From NCBI GenBank assembly GCA_949282745.1, contig CASDQM010000053.1:1-41104 (forward strand): a stretch of DNA of 41,104 nt, given 5' to 3'. Position numbers and translations under genes: made by a program. The notes beneath the pieces were generated by a model, which worked only from the letters and a program-made list of their open reading frames with translations, was not told where the DNA came from and did no database searches. This document shows positions 1-7,729 of the stretch, piece after piece. The stretch is from an uncultured Sutterella sp. Lineage in GTDB: Bacteria; Pseudomonadota; Gammaproteobacteria; Burkholderiales; Burkholderiaceae_F. Numbering within the stretch: the first letter of the stretch is position 1; the number at the start of each line of letters is the position of its first letter.

Positions 1-140
1 ATATTGCAATTACTACAATGAGGAACGTATCCAAGCCAAGTTGAACTACCGCTCACCTAAGCAATATAGGGAAGCGATAGCTCAACAGGCTTGAACGCCC
101 GATCGATCAAAAATCTGTCTCGCAAAGTGGGGACAGTTCA
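1..140 (+). mobile_element. Right end of an IS3-family insertion sequence (truncated by window start)
   Basis: The first 94 bases encode the C-terminus of an IS3/IS150-type transposase. They are followed by a non-coding tail ending near base 140 in GTGGGGACAGTTCA. Read from the outside this gives TGAACTGTCCCC, a plausible IS3-type terminal inverted repeat. The segment is less GC-rich and uses codons such as AGG, ATA and TCA that are scarce in the neighbouring genes, which fits acquired DNA. The left end lies outside the window, so the target duplication cannot be checked. The exact right boundary is an estimate. Confidence 0.75.
2..94 (+). CDS. IS3-family transposase OrfB, C-terminal fragment
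   Basis: An open frame entering from the window edge ends at a TGA at 92-94. Its last residues contain YYNEERIQAKLNYRSPKQYR. This matches the conserved C-terminal signature of IS3/IS150 integrase-type transposases (YNxxRIqxkLxxxSPxqyR), which lies after the third catalytic acidic residue of the DDE domain. Only about 30 residues are present, so catalytic residues and the upstream orfA are not visible. The gene is probably intact beyond the window edge, since no stop or frameshift is seen here. Confidence 0.8.
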   Translation, partial: YCNYYNEERIQAKLNYRSPKQYREAIAQQA

Positions 141-174
141 ATTCGGGCTTTCGTGAAGTGGTCTTCAGGGGAGA

Positions 175-1599
175 TTACTTCTTGGCGTCGGCGGCCTTGG
201 CCTGCTGAGCGAAGATGTAAGCCTGCTGACCGGCGATGCGGCCGAAGACGACGATGTCGGCCTGGGCGTTGCCGCCGAGGCGGTTGCCGCCGTGGACGCC
301 GCCCGTGACTTCACCCGCGGCGAAGAGGCCCGGGATCACGTTGCCCTTCTGATCGTAGACCTGGGTCTTGGAGTCGATCTTGATGCCGCCCATCGTGTGG
401 TGAACGGCCGGGGTCACGACGATCGCGTAGAAGGGGCCCGTGGCGAGGTCGCGCGGCATGTCGGCGCGGCCGAAGGCGTCCTTCTTGGCATCCTTGCCCT
501 TCTTCCAGTCGGCCATCGTCTGCTTGAGGACGTCGGCCTTGACGCCCATGGCCTTGGCGATGTCGTCAAGCGTTTCGCCCTTGAGCATGTAGGACTGCTT
601 GATGTAGCCGTTGGTGGCCTTGAGCGACTTCTGCATGTCGGAGTCGAAGAAGAGGTAGGCAACGCCGTCCTTCTGCTTCAGGATGGCGGCCGACACGGCG
701 TCGCGCGTGTCGAGTTCGTTGAAGAAGCGCTTGCCGTCCTTGTTGATGAGGATGGCGCCGTTGCCGCGAACGGCTTCGGTGATCATTTCGCCGACCTTCG
801 GAACGACCGTCGGGTGCGTCTGAATTTCGGTCATGTCGATGAGCGCGGCGCCGGCCTTTTCGGCGACGACGATGCCGTCACCCGTGGCACCGGGGTGGTT
901 CGTCGTGGCGAAGCCCTTGAGGCGGGGCACGTACTTCGAAACGAGTTCGTTGTTGCCGGCGAAGCCGCCGGCGGCGTTCACCACGGCCTTGGCGTTGATC
1001 TTGTAGGAGCCGTCCTTGCCCTTGACGACGAGACCCGTCACGACGCCCTTGCCGTTCTTCATGATTTCAACGGCCTGGGTGTTCATGCGCATGTCGATCT
1101 GGCGGGCCTTGGCGGCCGTGTAGAGCGTGCGGACGACTTCCGGACCCACGAGGGCGCCGCCCGTCGGACGGTGCGTGCGGGGCTGCGAGGCGCCGGCCAT
1201 CAGACCGACGTCGCGGAAGTCACCGCCGAGCGCAAGGAGCCAATCCACGGCGGCGCCGGAATTGTTCACGAGCGTGCGGACGAGTTCGGGGTTGTTCTTC
1301 CAGTGACCGCCCTTCATCGTGTCGGCAAACATGATTTCGGTGCTGTCCTTCGTGCCCTTGGCCTTCTGAAGCGGCGTGCAGCAGGCGTTCAGACCACCAG
1401 CGGCGCGGACCGTGTTGCCGCCGGGCATCGCCATCTTTTCAACGACGATCACCTTGGCGCCGAGGTCGTGAGCCTGAACGGCGGCGGAAAGGCCGGCACC
1501 GCCGGCGCCGATCACGACGATGTCGGCCGTGACGTCTTCAGCGGCGGAAGCGACGCCGAAGGCGGCGCAAAGAGCGGTGGCAAGAAGCAGTTTCTTCAT
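175..1599 (-). CDS. Exported fumarate-reductase-type flavoprotein (flavocytochrome c family, FAD domain only)
   Basis: A 474-residue FAD-dependent reductase of the fumarate reductase/succinate dehydrogenase flavoprotein family. The chosen ATG follows GGGAGAA and begins a Sec signal peptide (MKKLLLATALCAAFGVASA). The mature protein starts with the dinucleotide-binding GAGGAG motif (about residues 31-36). Residues equivalent to the four key positions of Shewanella Fcc3 are present: the His of THPT (about 263), the Arg of LDTRD (about 300), the His pair before TMGG (about 401) and the Arg of GGNRLGGN (about 441). It therefore probably reduces fumarate or a similar enoate in the periplasm. No haem domain or FMN-binding domain is fused, so an external electron donor is needed. 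An in-frame upstream ATG would spoil the signal peptide. The exact substrate is not certain. Confidence 0.88.
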   Translation of the reverse strand: MKKLLLATALCAAFGVASAAEDVTADIVVIGAGGAGLSAAVQAHDLGAKVIVVEKMAMPGGNTVRAAGGLNACCTPLQKAKGTKDSTEIMFADTMKGGHWKNNPELVRTLVNNSGAAVDWLLALGGDFRDVGLMAGASQPRTHRPTGGALVGPEVVRTLYTAAKARQIDMRMNTQAVEIMKNGKGVVTGLVVKGKDGSYKINAKAVVNAAGGFAGNNELVSKYVPRLKGFATTNHPGATGDGIVVAEKAGAALIDMTEIQTHPTVVPKVGEMITEAVRGNGAILINKDGKRFFNELDTRDAVSAAILKQKDGVAYLFFDSDMQKSLKATNGYIKQSYMLKGETLDDIAKAMGVKADVLKQTMADWKKGKDAKKDAFGRADMPRDLATGPFYAIVVTPAVHHTMGGIKIDSKTQVYDQKGNVIPGLFAAGEVTGGVHGGNRLGGNAQADIVVFGRIAGQQAYIFAQQAKAADAKK

Positions 1600-1669
1600 T
1601 CGATTTCTCCCAGTTCGAGAAGAAGATTGTTGTAAGACAGGCACGAAAAACCGTGCCCGAGAACTCAAG

Positions 1670-1697
1670 ATAGTAAAGAAACCGAAGAAAGCCGCAA
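1670..1697 (-). promoter_or_regulatory. Possible sigma70-type promoter of the flavoprotein gene
   Basis: Reading the minus strand, TTGCGG (1697-1692) lies 16 nt from TACTAT (1675-1670), about 70 nt upstream of the start codon. Match is moderate and no transcript data support it. Confidence 0.3.
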
Positions 1698-1893
1698 GTG
1701 TAAATTTCCCCTAGTTCTTCGCCTGAGCGCAATAAAATGCGACAATGTTCGACCGTCGGTCAAGGCTCGGGCGAGAAGGTTATCGAAATCTTCTTGTTCA
1801 TAATTCAAAACTATAGTCTTGGTACCAAGCGAGCGGAGTTTCACTTGGATCAAATCCCCGACGGCCATTTTTCCGAGCTTCCTTTCGGAACGT

Positions 1894-1922
1894 ACCGTAC
1901 GGTCTCTTTCGCGCGCTAGACT
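1894..1922 (+). promoter_or_regulatory. Possible endA promoter with a palindrome over the -35 region
   Basis: TAGACT at 1917-1922 is a plausible -10 box placed 26 nt before the endA start. At the -35 position there is no consensus hexamer but a perfect 10-bp palindrome ACCGTACGGT (1894-1903). This may be a regulator site. Inference only. Confidence 0.3.
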
Positions 1923-1948
1923 GAGACCGCTTTGCATTTTTTAGTGTT

Positions 1949-2695
1949 ATGAACGCAACGAAAACCCTTGCCGCTCTGCTTCTTGCGGCGACCTCGACCC
2001 TCCTCATGGCGGCGGGCAACACGGAAATCGAATCCTTCACGAAGGCCAAACGGCTTTTGGAAAGGGAGGTGTATTTCGATCACCGCGTGACGCTCTACTG
2101 CGGCGCCTCCTTTGACGCGCGAAAGAACGTGACGCTGCCCGACGGCTTCACGACGCCCAAGCACGCCAAGCGCGCCCAACGCGTCGAATGGGAGCACGTC
2201 GTTCCGGCCGAAAACTTCGGGCGGGCCTTCGTCGAGTGGCGTGAAGGGGCGGACGTCTGCGTCGACAAAAAGGGCAAAGCCTTCAAGGGCCGCAAGTGCG
2301 CGGAAAAGGCGAACGCCGCCTTCCGCTACATGCAGGCCGACCTCTACAACCTTTATCCCGCCATCGGCGCGGTGAACGCCATGCGCAGCAACTATCGCTA
2401 TTCGATGCTGCCCGGCGTCCCCGCCACCTTCGGCACCTGCTCGATGAAGATCGACGGGCGCCGCGCGGAGCCGCCCGAAGCGGCCCGCGGCACGATCGCC
2501 CGCACGGTGCTCTACATGGCCGACGCCTACCGGGGGACTTATCGACTCTCCCGGCAGGACCGTCAACTCATGGAAGCCTGGGACCGTCAGTACCCGGTCG
2601 ACAAATGGGAATGCACCCGCGCCCGCCGCATCGAGGCGATCCAGGGGAATCCCAACGAGCGCGTGAAGGAAGCGTGCCGCAAGGCGGGACTCTAA
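1949..2695 (+). CDS. endA: Periplasmic endonuclease I (EndA/Dns family)
   Basis: A 248-residue exported nuclease of the endonuclease I family, which cuts DNA (and often RNA) non-specifically in the periplasm or outside the cell. An N-terminal signal peptide (MNATKTLAALLLAATSTLLMAA) is followed by the family core. The core includes VEWEHVVPAENFG, holding the catalytic His and metal-binding Glu, and downstream MQADLYNLYPAIGAVNAMRSN, which carries the conserved metal-site Asn. Four or more Cys residues in the mature part fit the disulfide-bonded Dns type. The ATG lacks a good Shine-Dalgarno sequence. The gene ends 22 nt before the first gene of an ABC importer, so co-transcription is likely and a nucleic-acid scavenging link is possible but unproven. 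Confidence 0.9.
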   Translation: MNATKTLAALLLAATSTLLMAAGNTEIESFTKAKRLLEREVYFDHRVTLYCGASFDARKNVTLPDGFTTPKHAKRAQRVEWEHVVPAENFGRAFVEWREGADVCVDKKGKAFKGRKCAEKANAAFRYMQADLYNLYPAIGAVNAMRSNYRYSMLPGVPATFGTCSMKIDGRRAEPPEAARGTIARTVLYMADAYRGTYRLSRQDRQLMEAWDRQYPVDKWECTRARRIEAIQGNPNERVKEACRKAGL

Positions 2696-2717
2696 TCATT
2701 CAGAAGGATTCCGTTCG

Positions 2718-3650
2718 ATGAAACTCACCCAAGGTCTTCTCCTTTCGATTGCGGCCGCCTTTGCGGCGACGGCTTCGGCCGAGACGCTTGAAATCGGGAC
2801 GCTCCCCGCGGCCGACTCGGCCGTTCTCTACGTGGCCGAAGCCGAAGGACTCTTCCGGAAGGAAGGCCTCGACGTGAAGGTCGTTCCCTTCAAGTCGGCG
2901 CTCGAGATCGGGGCCGCCATGCGCGCGGGCCGTCTCGACGGCCACTTCGGGGACCTCATGAACGTCTTCACCCAGAACGAAACCGGCATCAGGCAGAAGG
3001 TCGTTCTGACGACCACGCACACGCACCCCGAGCAGCGCTGCTTCGGGATGCTCGTCTCGCCCAAGGTGAAGAAGTACGAAAAGCTCGCCGACCTCGACGG
3101 CACGAGCACGGCGATGAGTTCGTCGACCATCATCGACTATCTTCTTGACCGCATGAAGGAAACGGAATCCCTTCCCGCGGGCGCCGTGAAGAACCTCGAA
3201 GTGAAGCAGATTCCGATTCGCCTGCAGATGCTCCAGAGCGGGCAGGTCGAAACGGCCATGCTCCCCGAACCCCTCGTGACGCTCGTTGAACAGAAGGGCG
3301 GACGCGTTCTCTGGAACGATTCGAAGCTGGACGAAGCCCTTGCGATCGTGGCCCTCAAGGCCGCGTACACGGACGAAAAGACGGTCGCGTCCTTCCGCCG
3401 CGCCGTGGCGCAGGCCGCGAAGCTCATGGAAGAAAAGCCCGACGCCTATCGTCCGCTCATGGTGAAGAAGGGCCTTTTGCCGCCGCCGCTCGCGAACAAC
3501 TACAAGATGGTCCGCTTCTCGATGTTCGGGACCGCCGACGGCCTGCCGCCGCTTCCGACCGCCGAAGAAGTCCGCCGTGTGGGAGAATGGATGGTTCAAA
3601 AGAAGATGATCAAGGCCGTCCCCGCCTACGAAGACGTGGTCGCGCCCTAA
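2718..3650 (+). CDS. ABC importer periplasmic substrate-binding protein (NMT1/taurine-nitrate type)
   Basis: A 310-residue binding protein with a Sec signal peptide (LSIAAAFAATASA). The fold signature is that of the NitT/TauT/NMT1 class: LEIGTLPAADSAVLYVAEAEGLF near the N-terminus and QSGQVETAMLPEPL in the second lobe. This class delivers nitrate, sulfonates, thiamine precursors or other small organics. The ATPase and permease genes follow directly, so this is a complete importer. The ligand cannot be read from the sequence. An AGAAGGA site precedes the ATG. Its position just behind endonuclease I is unusual for this class. Confidence 0.85.
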   Translation: MKLTQGLLLSIAAAFAATASAETLEIGTLPAADSAVLYVAEAEGLFRKEGLDVKVVPFKSALEIGAAMRAGRLDGHFGDLMNVFTQNETGIRQKVVLTTTHTHPEQRCFGMLVSPKVKKYEKLADLDGTSTAMSSSTIIDYLLDRMKETESLPAGAVKNLEVKQIPIRLQMLQSGQVETAMLPEPLVTLVEQKGGRVLWNDSKLDEALAIVALKAAYTDEKTVASFRRAVAQAAKLMEEKPDAYRPLMVKKGLLPPPLANNYKMVRFSMFGTADGLPPLPTAEEVRRVGEWMVQKKMIKAVPAYEDVVAP

Positions 3651-3668
3651 CTTTCGCTCAATCGCCTC

Positions 3669-4427
3669 ATGTCGCTCACCCTTTGCGTTCGCCGCCTCTT
3701 TACGGGCTATGACAAGGCCCGCCCGATCCTTCGCGGACTCGATCTGACGCTTCCCGCGGGGGCGTCGCTCGCCGTCGTGGGACCCTCGGGCTGCGGAAAG
3801 AGCACCTTCCTTTCCACCGTGGCGGGCTTCACCGCTCCCTTGGAAGGGGAGGTCGCATGGGAGAGCGACGGCCGGCCGGTGCCCCTCACCGAGGTGAAGA
3901 CGAGCTTCGTCTGGCAGGGCCTCGCGCTTTTCCCCTGGAAGCGCGTCTGGGAAAACCTCACGCTTCCGCTCGTTCTCGCCAAGGCGCCTCTCGCCGAAAT
4001 CGAGGAAAAGGGCGGGGCCATGCTCGAGGAGCTCGAACTCACGGGCTTTGAAAAGCGCTTTCCCGAGTCGCTCTCGGGCGGGCAGCGTCAGCGCCTGGCT
4101 CTCGGGCGCGCGCTCATTTCGTCGCCCGACGTTCTCTTCATGGACGAACCCTTCTCGGCGCTCGACGCCCTCTTGAGAGAGCGTCTGCAGGACCGGGTGA
4201 TTGAACTGCGCCGCCGTCACGACTGCACGATGCTTCTCGTCACGCACGACATCGCGGAGGCCGTGGTGCTCGCCTCGCACATCCTGATCCTCGGCCGAAA
4301 GGGCGTGCTCGAATTCTTTGAAAACCCCGCGTATTCGCTGGAAAGCCCCGACCGCGAGTCGGAAGAGTATTTCCGCTCGCTCAAGCACGTGCACGCGGTG
4401 CTTCGTTCGGAAAGGGGAGGGGAATGA
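3669..4427 (+). CDS. ABC importer ATP-binding protein (SsuB/TauB type)
   Basis: A 252-residue nucleotide-binding subunit. Walker A GPSGCGKST lies near residues 37-45, the signature LSGGQRQR near 136-143, and Walker B with DVLFMDEPF followed by the D-loop SALD and the switch His in LVTHD. The sequence is of the nitrate/sulfonate subfamily, matching the binding protein upstream (18 nt gap) and the permease downstream, which starts 1 nt after this stop codon. No strong Shine-Dalgarno precedes the ATG, which suggests translational coupling within the operon. Confidence 0.9.
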   Translation: MSLTLCVRRLFTGYDKARPILRGLDLTLPAGASLAVVGPSGCGKSTFLSTVAGFTAPLEGEVAWESDGRPVPLTEVKTSFVWQGLALFPWKRVWENLTLPLVLAKAPLAEIEEKGGAMLEELELTGFEKRFPESLSGGQRQRLALGRALISSPDVLFMDEPFSALDALLRERLQDRVIELRRRHDCTMLLVTHDIAEAVVLASHILILGRKGVLEFFENPAYSLESPDRESEEYFRSLKHVHAVLRSERGGE

Positions 4428-4428
4428 G

Positions 4429-5172
4429 ATGAAGACCGTCCTTCGGTACCTCGCGGGCTTTCTCGTTCTGGGTCTCCTCTGGCACGCGGGAAGCGTCCTG
4501 CTCGGAGAAGAGCTCCTTCCGCGTCCGGTCGGGACGACCGCGCTCTTTTTTGAGCGGCTCGCCACCGCCGAATTCTGGGGACACATCGGGATTTCGTTTG
4601 CGCGCCTTCTCGCGGGTCTCTTCGTGGCGCTTGCGACGGCGTTGCCGCTCGGACTTCTCATGGGACACTGGCGGGTCTTCGACGGCGCGACGAGTCCGCT
4701 TCTCTTCATCACCTATCCGATCCCGAAGATCGTACTGCTCCCCGTCTTCTTCACGCTCGTGGGCTTGGGAGACGCTTCGCGCGTTCTCCTCATCGCGCTC
4801 ACGGTGGGGTATCAGATGCTCGTCATCCTGCGCGCGACGGCGCAGGCGCTCGATCCCTCCTATCTGCAGGCTTTTCTCAGCATGGGCGGAACGAAGCGCC
4901 AGGCCGTGCGGCACGTCTATCTTCCCGCTCTTTTGCCGAGTCTCTTCACGAGCCTCAAGGTGGCGAGCGGCACCGCGATGGCGGTTCTCTTCCTGGCGGA
5001 AAGCTTCGCGACGACCTCGGGCCTGGGCTACCTCATCATGGACGCCTGGGGCATGGGCGACGTCGCGGGGATGTTCGTCGACATTCTCGCCATGAGTTTC
5101 CTCGGACTCTTCTTCTATTTGGCGCTGGGCCTTCTCGAGCGCGTCTTCGTTCCCTGGCGGGCGACCGACTGA
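4429..5172 (+). CDS. ABC importer permease (SsuC/TauC type)
   Basis: A 247-residue inner-membrane protein with about six hydrophobic segments. The typical permease EAA-like loop is present (YLQAFLSMGGTKRQAVRHVYLPALLPSLFTS, contacting the ATPase). The start chosen is the ATG at 4429, directly behind the ATPase stop and preceded by GGGGAGGGGA. A longer in-frame reading from 4318 would overlap the ATPase gene and adds a non-membrane, Arg/Ser-rich leader typical of a shadow frame. It forms the channel of the importer encoded with its two upstream neighbours. Confidence 0.88.
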   Translation: MKTVLRYLAGFLVLGLLWHAGSVLLGEELLPRPVGTTALFFERLATAEFWGHIGISFARLLAGLFVALATALPLGLLMGHWRVFDGATSPLLFITYPIPKIVLLPVFFTLVGLGDASRVLLIALTVGYQMLVILRATAQALDPSYLQAFLSMGGTKRQAVRHVYLPALLPSLFTSLKVASGTAMAVLFLAESFATTSGLGYLIMDAWGMGDVAGMFVDILAMSFLGLFFYLALGLLERVFVPWRATD

Positions 5173-5250
5173 GCCTTCAGAATTTTCGCTCTTCCTTTCG
5201 GCTAGAATGTCGGGCGATTCCTTCAATCCCCCCTCGAAAGGAAACTCAAC

Positions 5251-6168
5251 GTGTTCAAACAGTCCCTCTGGGCTTTGGCGGCGGCCGCGCTTTTTTCCTT
5301 CATGGCCGCCTTCGTCAAGCTCTGCTCGGACCAGCTCGGGCCTTTGGAGCTGGTCTTCTATCGGTCGCTCTTCGGCGTGATCTCGATTGCGATCTTCGTT
5401 TACAAGAGCAAGCTCTCGGTGCGCACGCCCCATCTTTGGGGCCACATCAAGCGTTCCGTCCTCGGCACGCTCTCGGTCGCGCTCTGGTTCTACGCGATCG
5501 GGAAGATGACGTTCGGCACCTGCATGACGCTCATCTACACGACGCCGCTCTTCATGGCGGCGAACTTCACGATCCTCGCCTTCATGCGCCGCGAACGCGC
5601 GCCGTGGGTTTTGATCCTCTCGATTCTCGTGGGCTTCACGGGCGTGACGGTCGTCCTGCAGCCGAGCTTCAATCAGGGCGAACTGATTCCGGCCCTCGTC
5701 TGCCTCTTCGTCTCCTTCATCGATTTGCTCGTCTATTGGCAGATGAAGGAACTCGGCAACCTCAAGGAACCCTCCTGGCGCATCGTCTTTTACTTCACGA
5801 TCTTCGGAACGGTCTTCGGGGCCCTGGGCGCGATCATTTTCGACGGCGGCATGCACGTTCCGACGGGCATGACGATCGTCGGCATTCTCGGGATGGGCGC
5901 CTGCGCGACGCTCGGCCAGATCTGCACGACGCGCTCCTACGCCTACGGGAACATGCTCCTGTCGTCTTGCCTTGGCTTTTCGGCCATTCCGTTTTCGGCC
6001 CTCATCAGCTACTTCCTCTTCGGTGAAGCGCAGAGCGTCGTGGCGCTTGTCGGCATGAGCCTCATCATCGCCGCGGGCATGACGGCGTCGGTTTCGACGA
6101 AACGAGCGGAAATGAAGAAGAACGGAGCCGAAGCCGCCGCTTCCGCAACGCAGGAAAAGGCCGCCTGA
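5251..6168 (+). CDS. EamA/DMT-superfamily transporter
   Basis: A 305-residue membrane protein with about ten hydrophobic segments arranged as two EamA repeats (residues about 1-140 and 150-290), the pattern of drug/metabolite exporters and S-adenosylmethionine-type carriers. The start is GTG, chosen because GAAAGGAAA lies 7 nt upstream and the protein begins directly with the first membrane segment (FKQSLWALAAAALFSFMAAFVKL). The C-terminus is a charged, Ala-rich tail. The substrate is unknown. It stands alone between the importer operon and the SMR transporter. Confidence 0.82.
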   Translation: MFKQSLWALAAAALFSFMAAFVKLCSDQLGPLELVFYRSLFGVISIAIFVYKSKLSVRTPHLWGHIKRSVLGTLSVALWFYAIGKMTFGTCMTLIYTTPLFMAANFTILAFMRRERAPWVLILSILVGFTGVTVVLQPSFNQGELIPALVCLFVSFIDLLVYWQMKELGNLKEPSWRIVFYFTIFGTVFGALGAIIFDGGMHVPTGMTIVGILGMGACATLGQICTTRSYAYGNMLLSSCLGFSAIPFSALISYFLFGEAQSVVALVGMSLIIAAGMTASVSTKRAEMKKNGAEAAASATQEKAA

Positions 6169-6182
6169 GAAAGAACCTTCAG

Positions 6183-6211
6183 CACGCGGACCGAGGCGCC
6201 CGCGTGCGGGG
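6183..6211 (+). other. Hairpin between the EamA and SugE-type genes
   Basis: GCACGCGG and CCGCGTGC form an 8-bp stem around a 10-nt loop shortly after the EamA stop codon. There is no T-tract, so it is more likely a leader or RNA-processing structure than an intrinsic terminator. Confidence 0.4.
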
Positions 6212-6244
6212 ACTCACAACGAGCCACCTTCGAAATTCGCCCTA

Positions 6245-6562
6245 ATGTCCTGGATTTATCTCTTCATCGCCGCCGCCTTCGAGGTGGGCTGGCCCTTGGG
6301 CTTCAAGCTCGCGTCCGTCTACCCGAAGTGGCACTGGCCCGCCGTCGTCGTCTCGATCATTTGCATGGGGCTCTCGGGCTACTTTCTCTATCTCGCGCAA
6401 CGCGAAATTCCGATCGGGACGGCCTATGCGGTCTGGACGGGCCTCGGCGCCACGATCACGGTCGCGATCGGGATTCTCTTCTTCCACGACCCCGCGTCCT
6501 GGCAGCGTCTTTTGTGCCTCTTCATGATCGTTGCGGGCGTCGTGGGACTCAAGTTCCTCTGA
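6245..6562 (+). CDS. sugE: SugE/Gdx-type small multidrug-resistance transporter (probable guanidinium exporter)
   Basis: A 105-residue SMR protein with four membrane segments. It carries the essential Glu13 in the first helix, plus Trp16, Ser44, Tyr61 and Trp64. These correspond, with a two-residue shift after the first helix, to the guanidinium site of the Gdx subtype, including the motif PIGTAYAVWTGLGA. Such proteins export guanidinium in exchange for protons as antiparallel homodimers, so a single gene suffices. No convincing guanidine riboswitch was found upstream. A good terminator follows. Confidence 0.85.
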   Translation: MSWIYLFIAAAFEVGWPLGFKLASVYPKWHWPAVVVSIICMGLSGYFLYLAQREIPIGTAYAVWTGLGATITVAIGILFFHDPASWQRLLCLFMIVAGVVGLKFL

Positions 6563-6589
6563 GTTCGATGCACCGTCATTCCTCAGAAC

Positions 6590-6614
6590 GGCTCCAGATT
6601 TTCGGAGCCCTTTT
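6590..6614 (+). terminator. Intrinsic terminator after the SugE-type gene
   Basis: GGCTCC (6590-6595) pairs with GGAGCC (6604-6609), followed by CTTTTC. Confidence 0.75.
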
Positions 6615-6674
6615 CTTGTGGAAGAGGGCGGAAGGAAGAAAACAAGTAAAAGAAATACAACAAAATTCCTTCTC

Positions 6675-6736
6675 TTAACCGCACGTTAATCTTCATGCCG
6701 TAACTTCTGCGTGAAAAGGCGGCGCCCCTCGCCGCC
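6675..6736 (+). promoter_or_regulatory. Leader of the rhodanese-thioredoxin operon: dyad and hairpin
   Basis: TTAAC-N5-GTTAA (6675-6689) is a short perfect dyad that may bind a regulator. It is followed by a GGCGGC/GCCGCC hairpin (6718-6736) that ends 9 nt before the AGGAA ribosome binding site of the first gene. No clear -35/-10 pair was identified; the stretch 6636-6668 is AT-rich. Confidence 0.35.
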
Positions 6737-6757
6737 GATCGACAGGAACACTACAAC

Positions 6758-7258
6758 ATGAAAATCCAAGCACTCCTTGCCGCCGCCTGCGCCGGTATTC
6801 TCGTCCTCCCGGGCGCTGCCTGCGCGGCCGACGCGACGCAGTCCAACGCCACGCAGCCGACTCAGGTGAAACCCATGCGCCAGCCGATTCCGCTCTCCCT
6901 CGGGCGCGTCGCCAAGGTGCTCGGCCAGCCCGGCGTCTACCTCTACGACTGCAATCCGGAAGACATCTATTCGCAGAGCCACATCAAGGGTGCGATCCAC
7001 ACGAACGTGGAAAACTGGTGGAATCTCCTGCCGGAAGACAAGGAAAACTCCTTCGTGATTCTCTACTGCATCAACCGCATGTGCACGGTCTCCTACGAAG
7101 CCGCGCTCGTTGCGATTGAAAAGGGCTACCGCAACGTCTACGTCATGCCCGACGGCATTCAGGGCTGGGTTTCGAACGGCTACGAATTCGAAGGCACGGG
7201 CCGTCAGGACCGCGGTCTCGAAGAGGCCCGCCGCGCCCGCGAAGCGCGCGGCAAATAA
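6758..7258 (+). CDS. Exported single-domain rhodanese
   Basis: A 166-residue protein with a signal peptide (LLAAACAGILVLPGAACA) and one rhodanese domain. YLYDCNPEDIYSQSHIKGAIH matches the conserved early rhodanese motif, and YCINRMC is the active-site loop with the presumed persulfide-forming Cys and a second Cys five residues on. PDGIQGW is the typical C-terminal motif. It probably moves sulfane sulfur or acts on thiols in the periplasm. It is the first of a tightly spaced run (15 nt to the next gene) with a DUF4418 protein, an ABC pair and an exported thioredoxin. Confidence 0.85.
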   Translation: MKIQALLAAACAGILVLPGAACAADATQSNATQPTQVKPMRQPIPLSLGRVAKVLGQPGVYLYDCNPEDIYSQSHIKGAIHTNVENWWNLLPEDKENSFVILYCINRMCTVSYEAALVAIEKGYRNVYVMPDGIQGWVSNGYEFEGTGRQDRGLEEARRAREARGK

Positions 7259-7273
7259 TGAGGAAGGCCGAAC

Positions 7274-7660
7274 ATGAAACCGAATTTTCTCTCCGGCTTT
7301 CTCATGGTCGTGATCGGCGCGCTCGTCGCCTTTGCGTCGCTTTTCTGGCTTCCGCACTGCGGCGGTGAAACCCCGATGCGCTGCGTGTGGCTTTTGCGCG
7401 CTTCGACGGGCGTGGGCTTCATGATCCTCGTTTCGGGCGTCGTCATGAAGTTCGTCGCCGCGAAGACGGCCGCGGGCATCCAGATCGGCAACGTCCTCAT
7501 GGGGCTTCTTCTCATTGCGCTCGCCGCTTTCCTCATCGGCTCCTGTCCGAATCCGATGATGGCCTGCCACCGCGTCACCGATCCCGCGCTCATCGTGATC
7601 GGTCTCGTCGTCGCCCTCGTTGCGGCGGTCGACGCCTGGCGCCTCTCGAAGAAGGCCTGA
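7274..7660 (+). CDS. DUF4418-family membrane protein
   Basis: A 128-residue protein with four predicted membrane segments. The conserved Cys/His/Met clusters of the DUF4418 family are visible: HCGG...MRCVW after helix 1 and GSCPNPMMACHRVTDPAL after helix 3. The function of this family is not known to me. The paired Cys/His/Met sites could bind a metal or take part in thiol exchange, but that is inference. A GAGGAAGG site precedes the ATG. It sits between an exported rhodanese and an FtsX-type ABC permease. Confidence 0.75.
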   Translation: MKPNFLSGFLMVVIGALVAFASLFWLPHCGGETPMRCVWLLRASTGVGFMILVSGVVMKFVAAKTAAGIQIGNVLMGLLLIALAAFLIGSCPNPMMACHRVTDPALIVIGLVVALVAAVDAWRLSKKA

Positions 7661-7680
7661 TTTTTACTTCGATTCTCCGT

Positions 7681-7708
7681 GCGCAACCCCGTCTCGGCGG
7701 GGTTGCGC
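7681..7708 (+). other. Perfect 10-bp hairpin before the FtsX-type permease
   Basis: GCGCAACCCC (7681-7690) pairs exactly with GGGGTTGCGC (7699-7708) around an 8-nt loop. No T-tract follows, and it lies 12 nt before the GAGGAG ribosome binding site. An RNA-stability or expression-balancing element is more likely than a terminator. Confidence 0.6.
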
Positions 7709-7729
7709 CGCATTCACCGAGGAGCCGCC

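Larger units (their letters stand above)
1600..1948. other. Intergenic region between divergent flavoprotein and endA genes
   Basis: No coding region is supported here. It holds a possible minus-strand promoter for the flavoprotein near 1670-1697 and a possible plus-strand promoter for endA near 1894-1922. Two short perfect palindromes are also present: GACCGTCGGTC at 1751-1761 and ACCGTACGGT at 1894-1903. Confidence 0.6.

Noticed and set aside
4318-4428. Upstream extension of the importer permease to 4318.
   Set aside because: It overlaps the ATPase gene by over 100 nt and adds an Arg/Ser-rich leader. The ATG at 4429 behind a purine-rich site fits better.
2700-5856. Long minus-strand open frames opposite the ABC importer and EamA genes (670 and 491 codons).
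   Set aside because: They are antisense shadows of GC-rich genes: Arg/His/Glu-rich, without domains, and overlapping well-supported genes completely.
6183-6230. Possible guanidine-III-type riboswitch before the SugE/Gdx-type gene, from the local match GGACCGAGGCGCCC and the hairpin.
   Set aside because: The pseudoknot partner expected at the 3' side does not pair, and the other conserved guanidine aptamer blocks are missing. A covariance-model scan would settle it.
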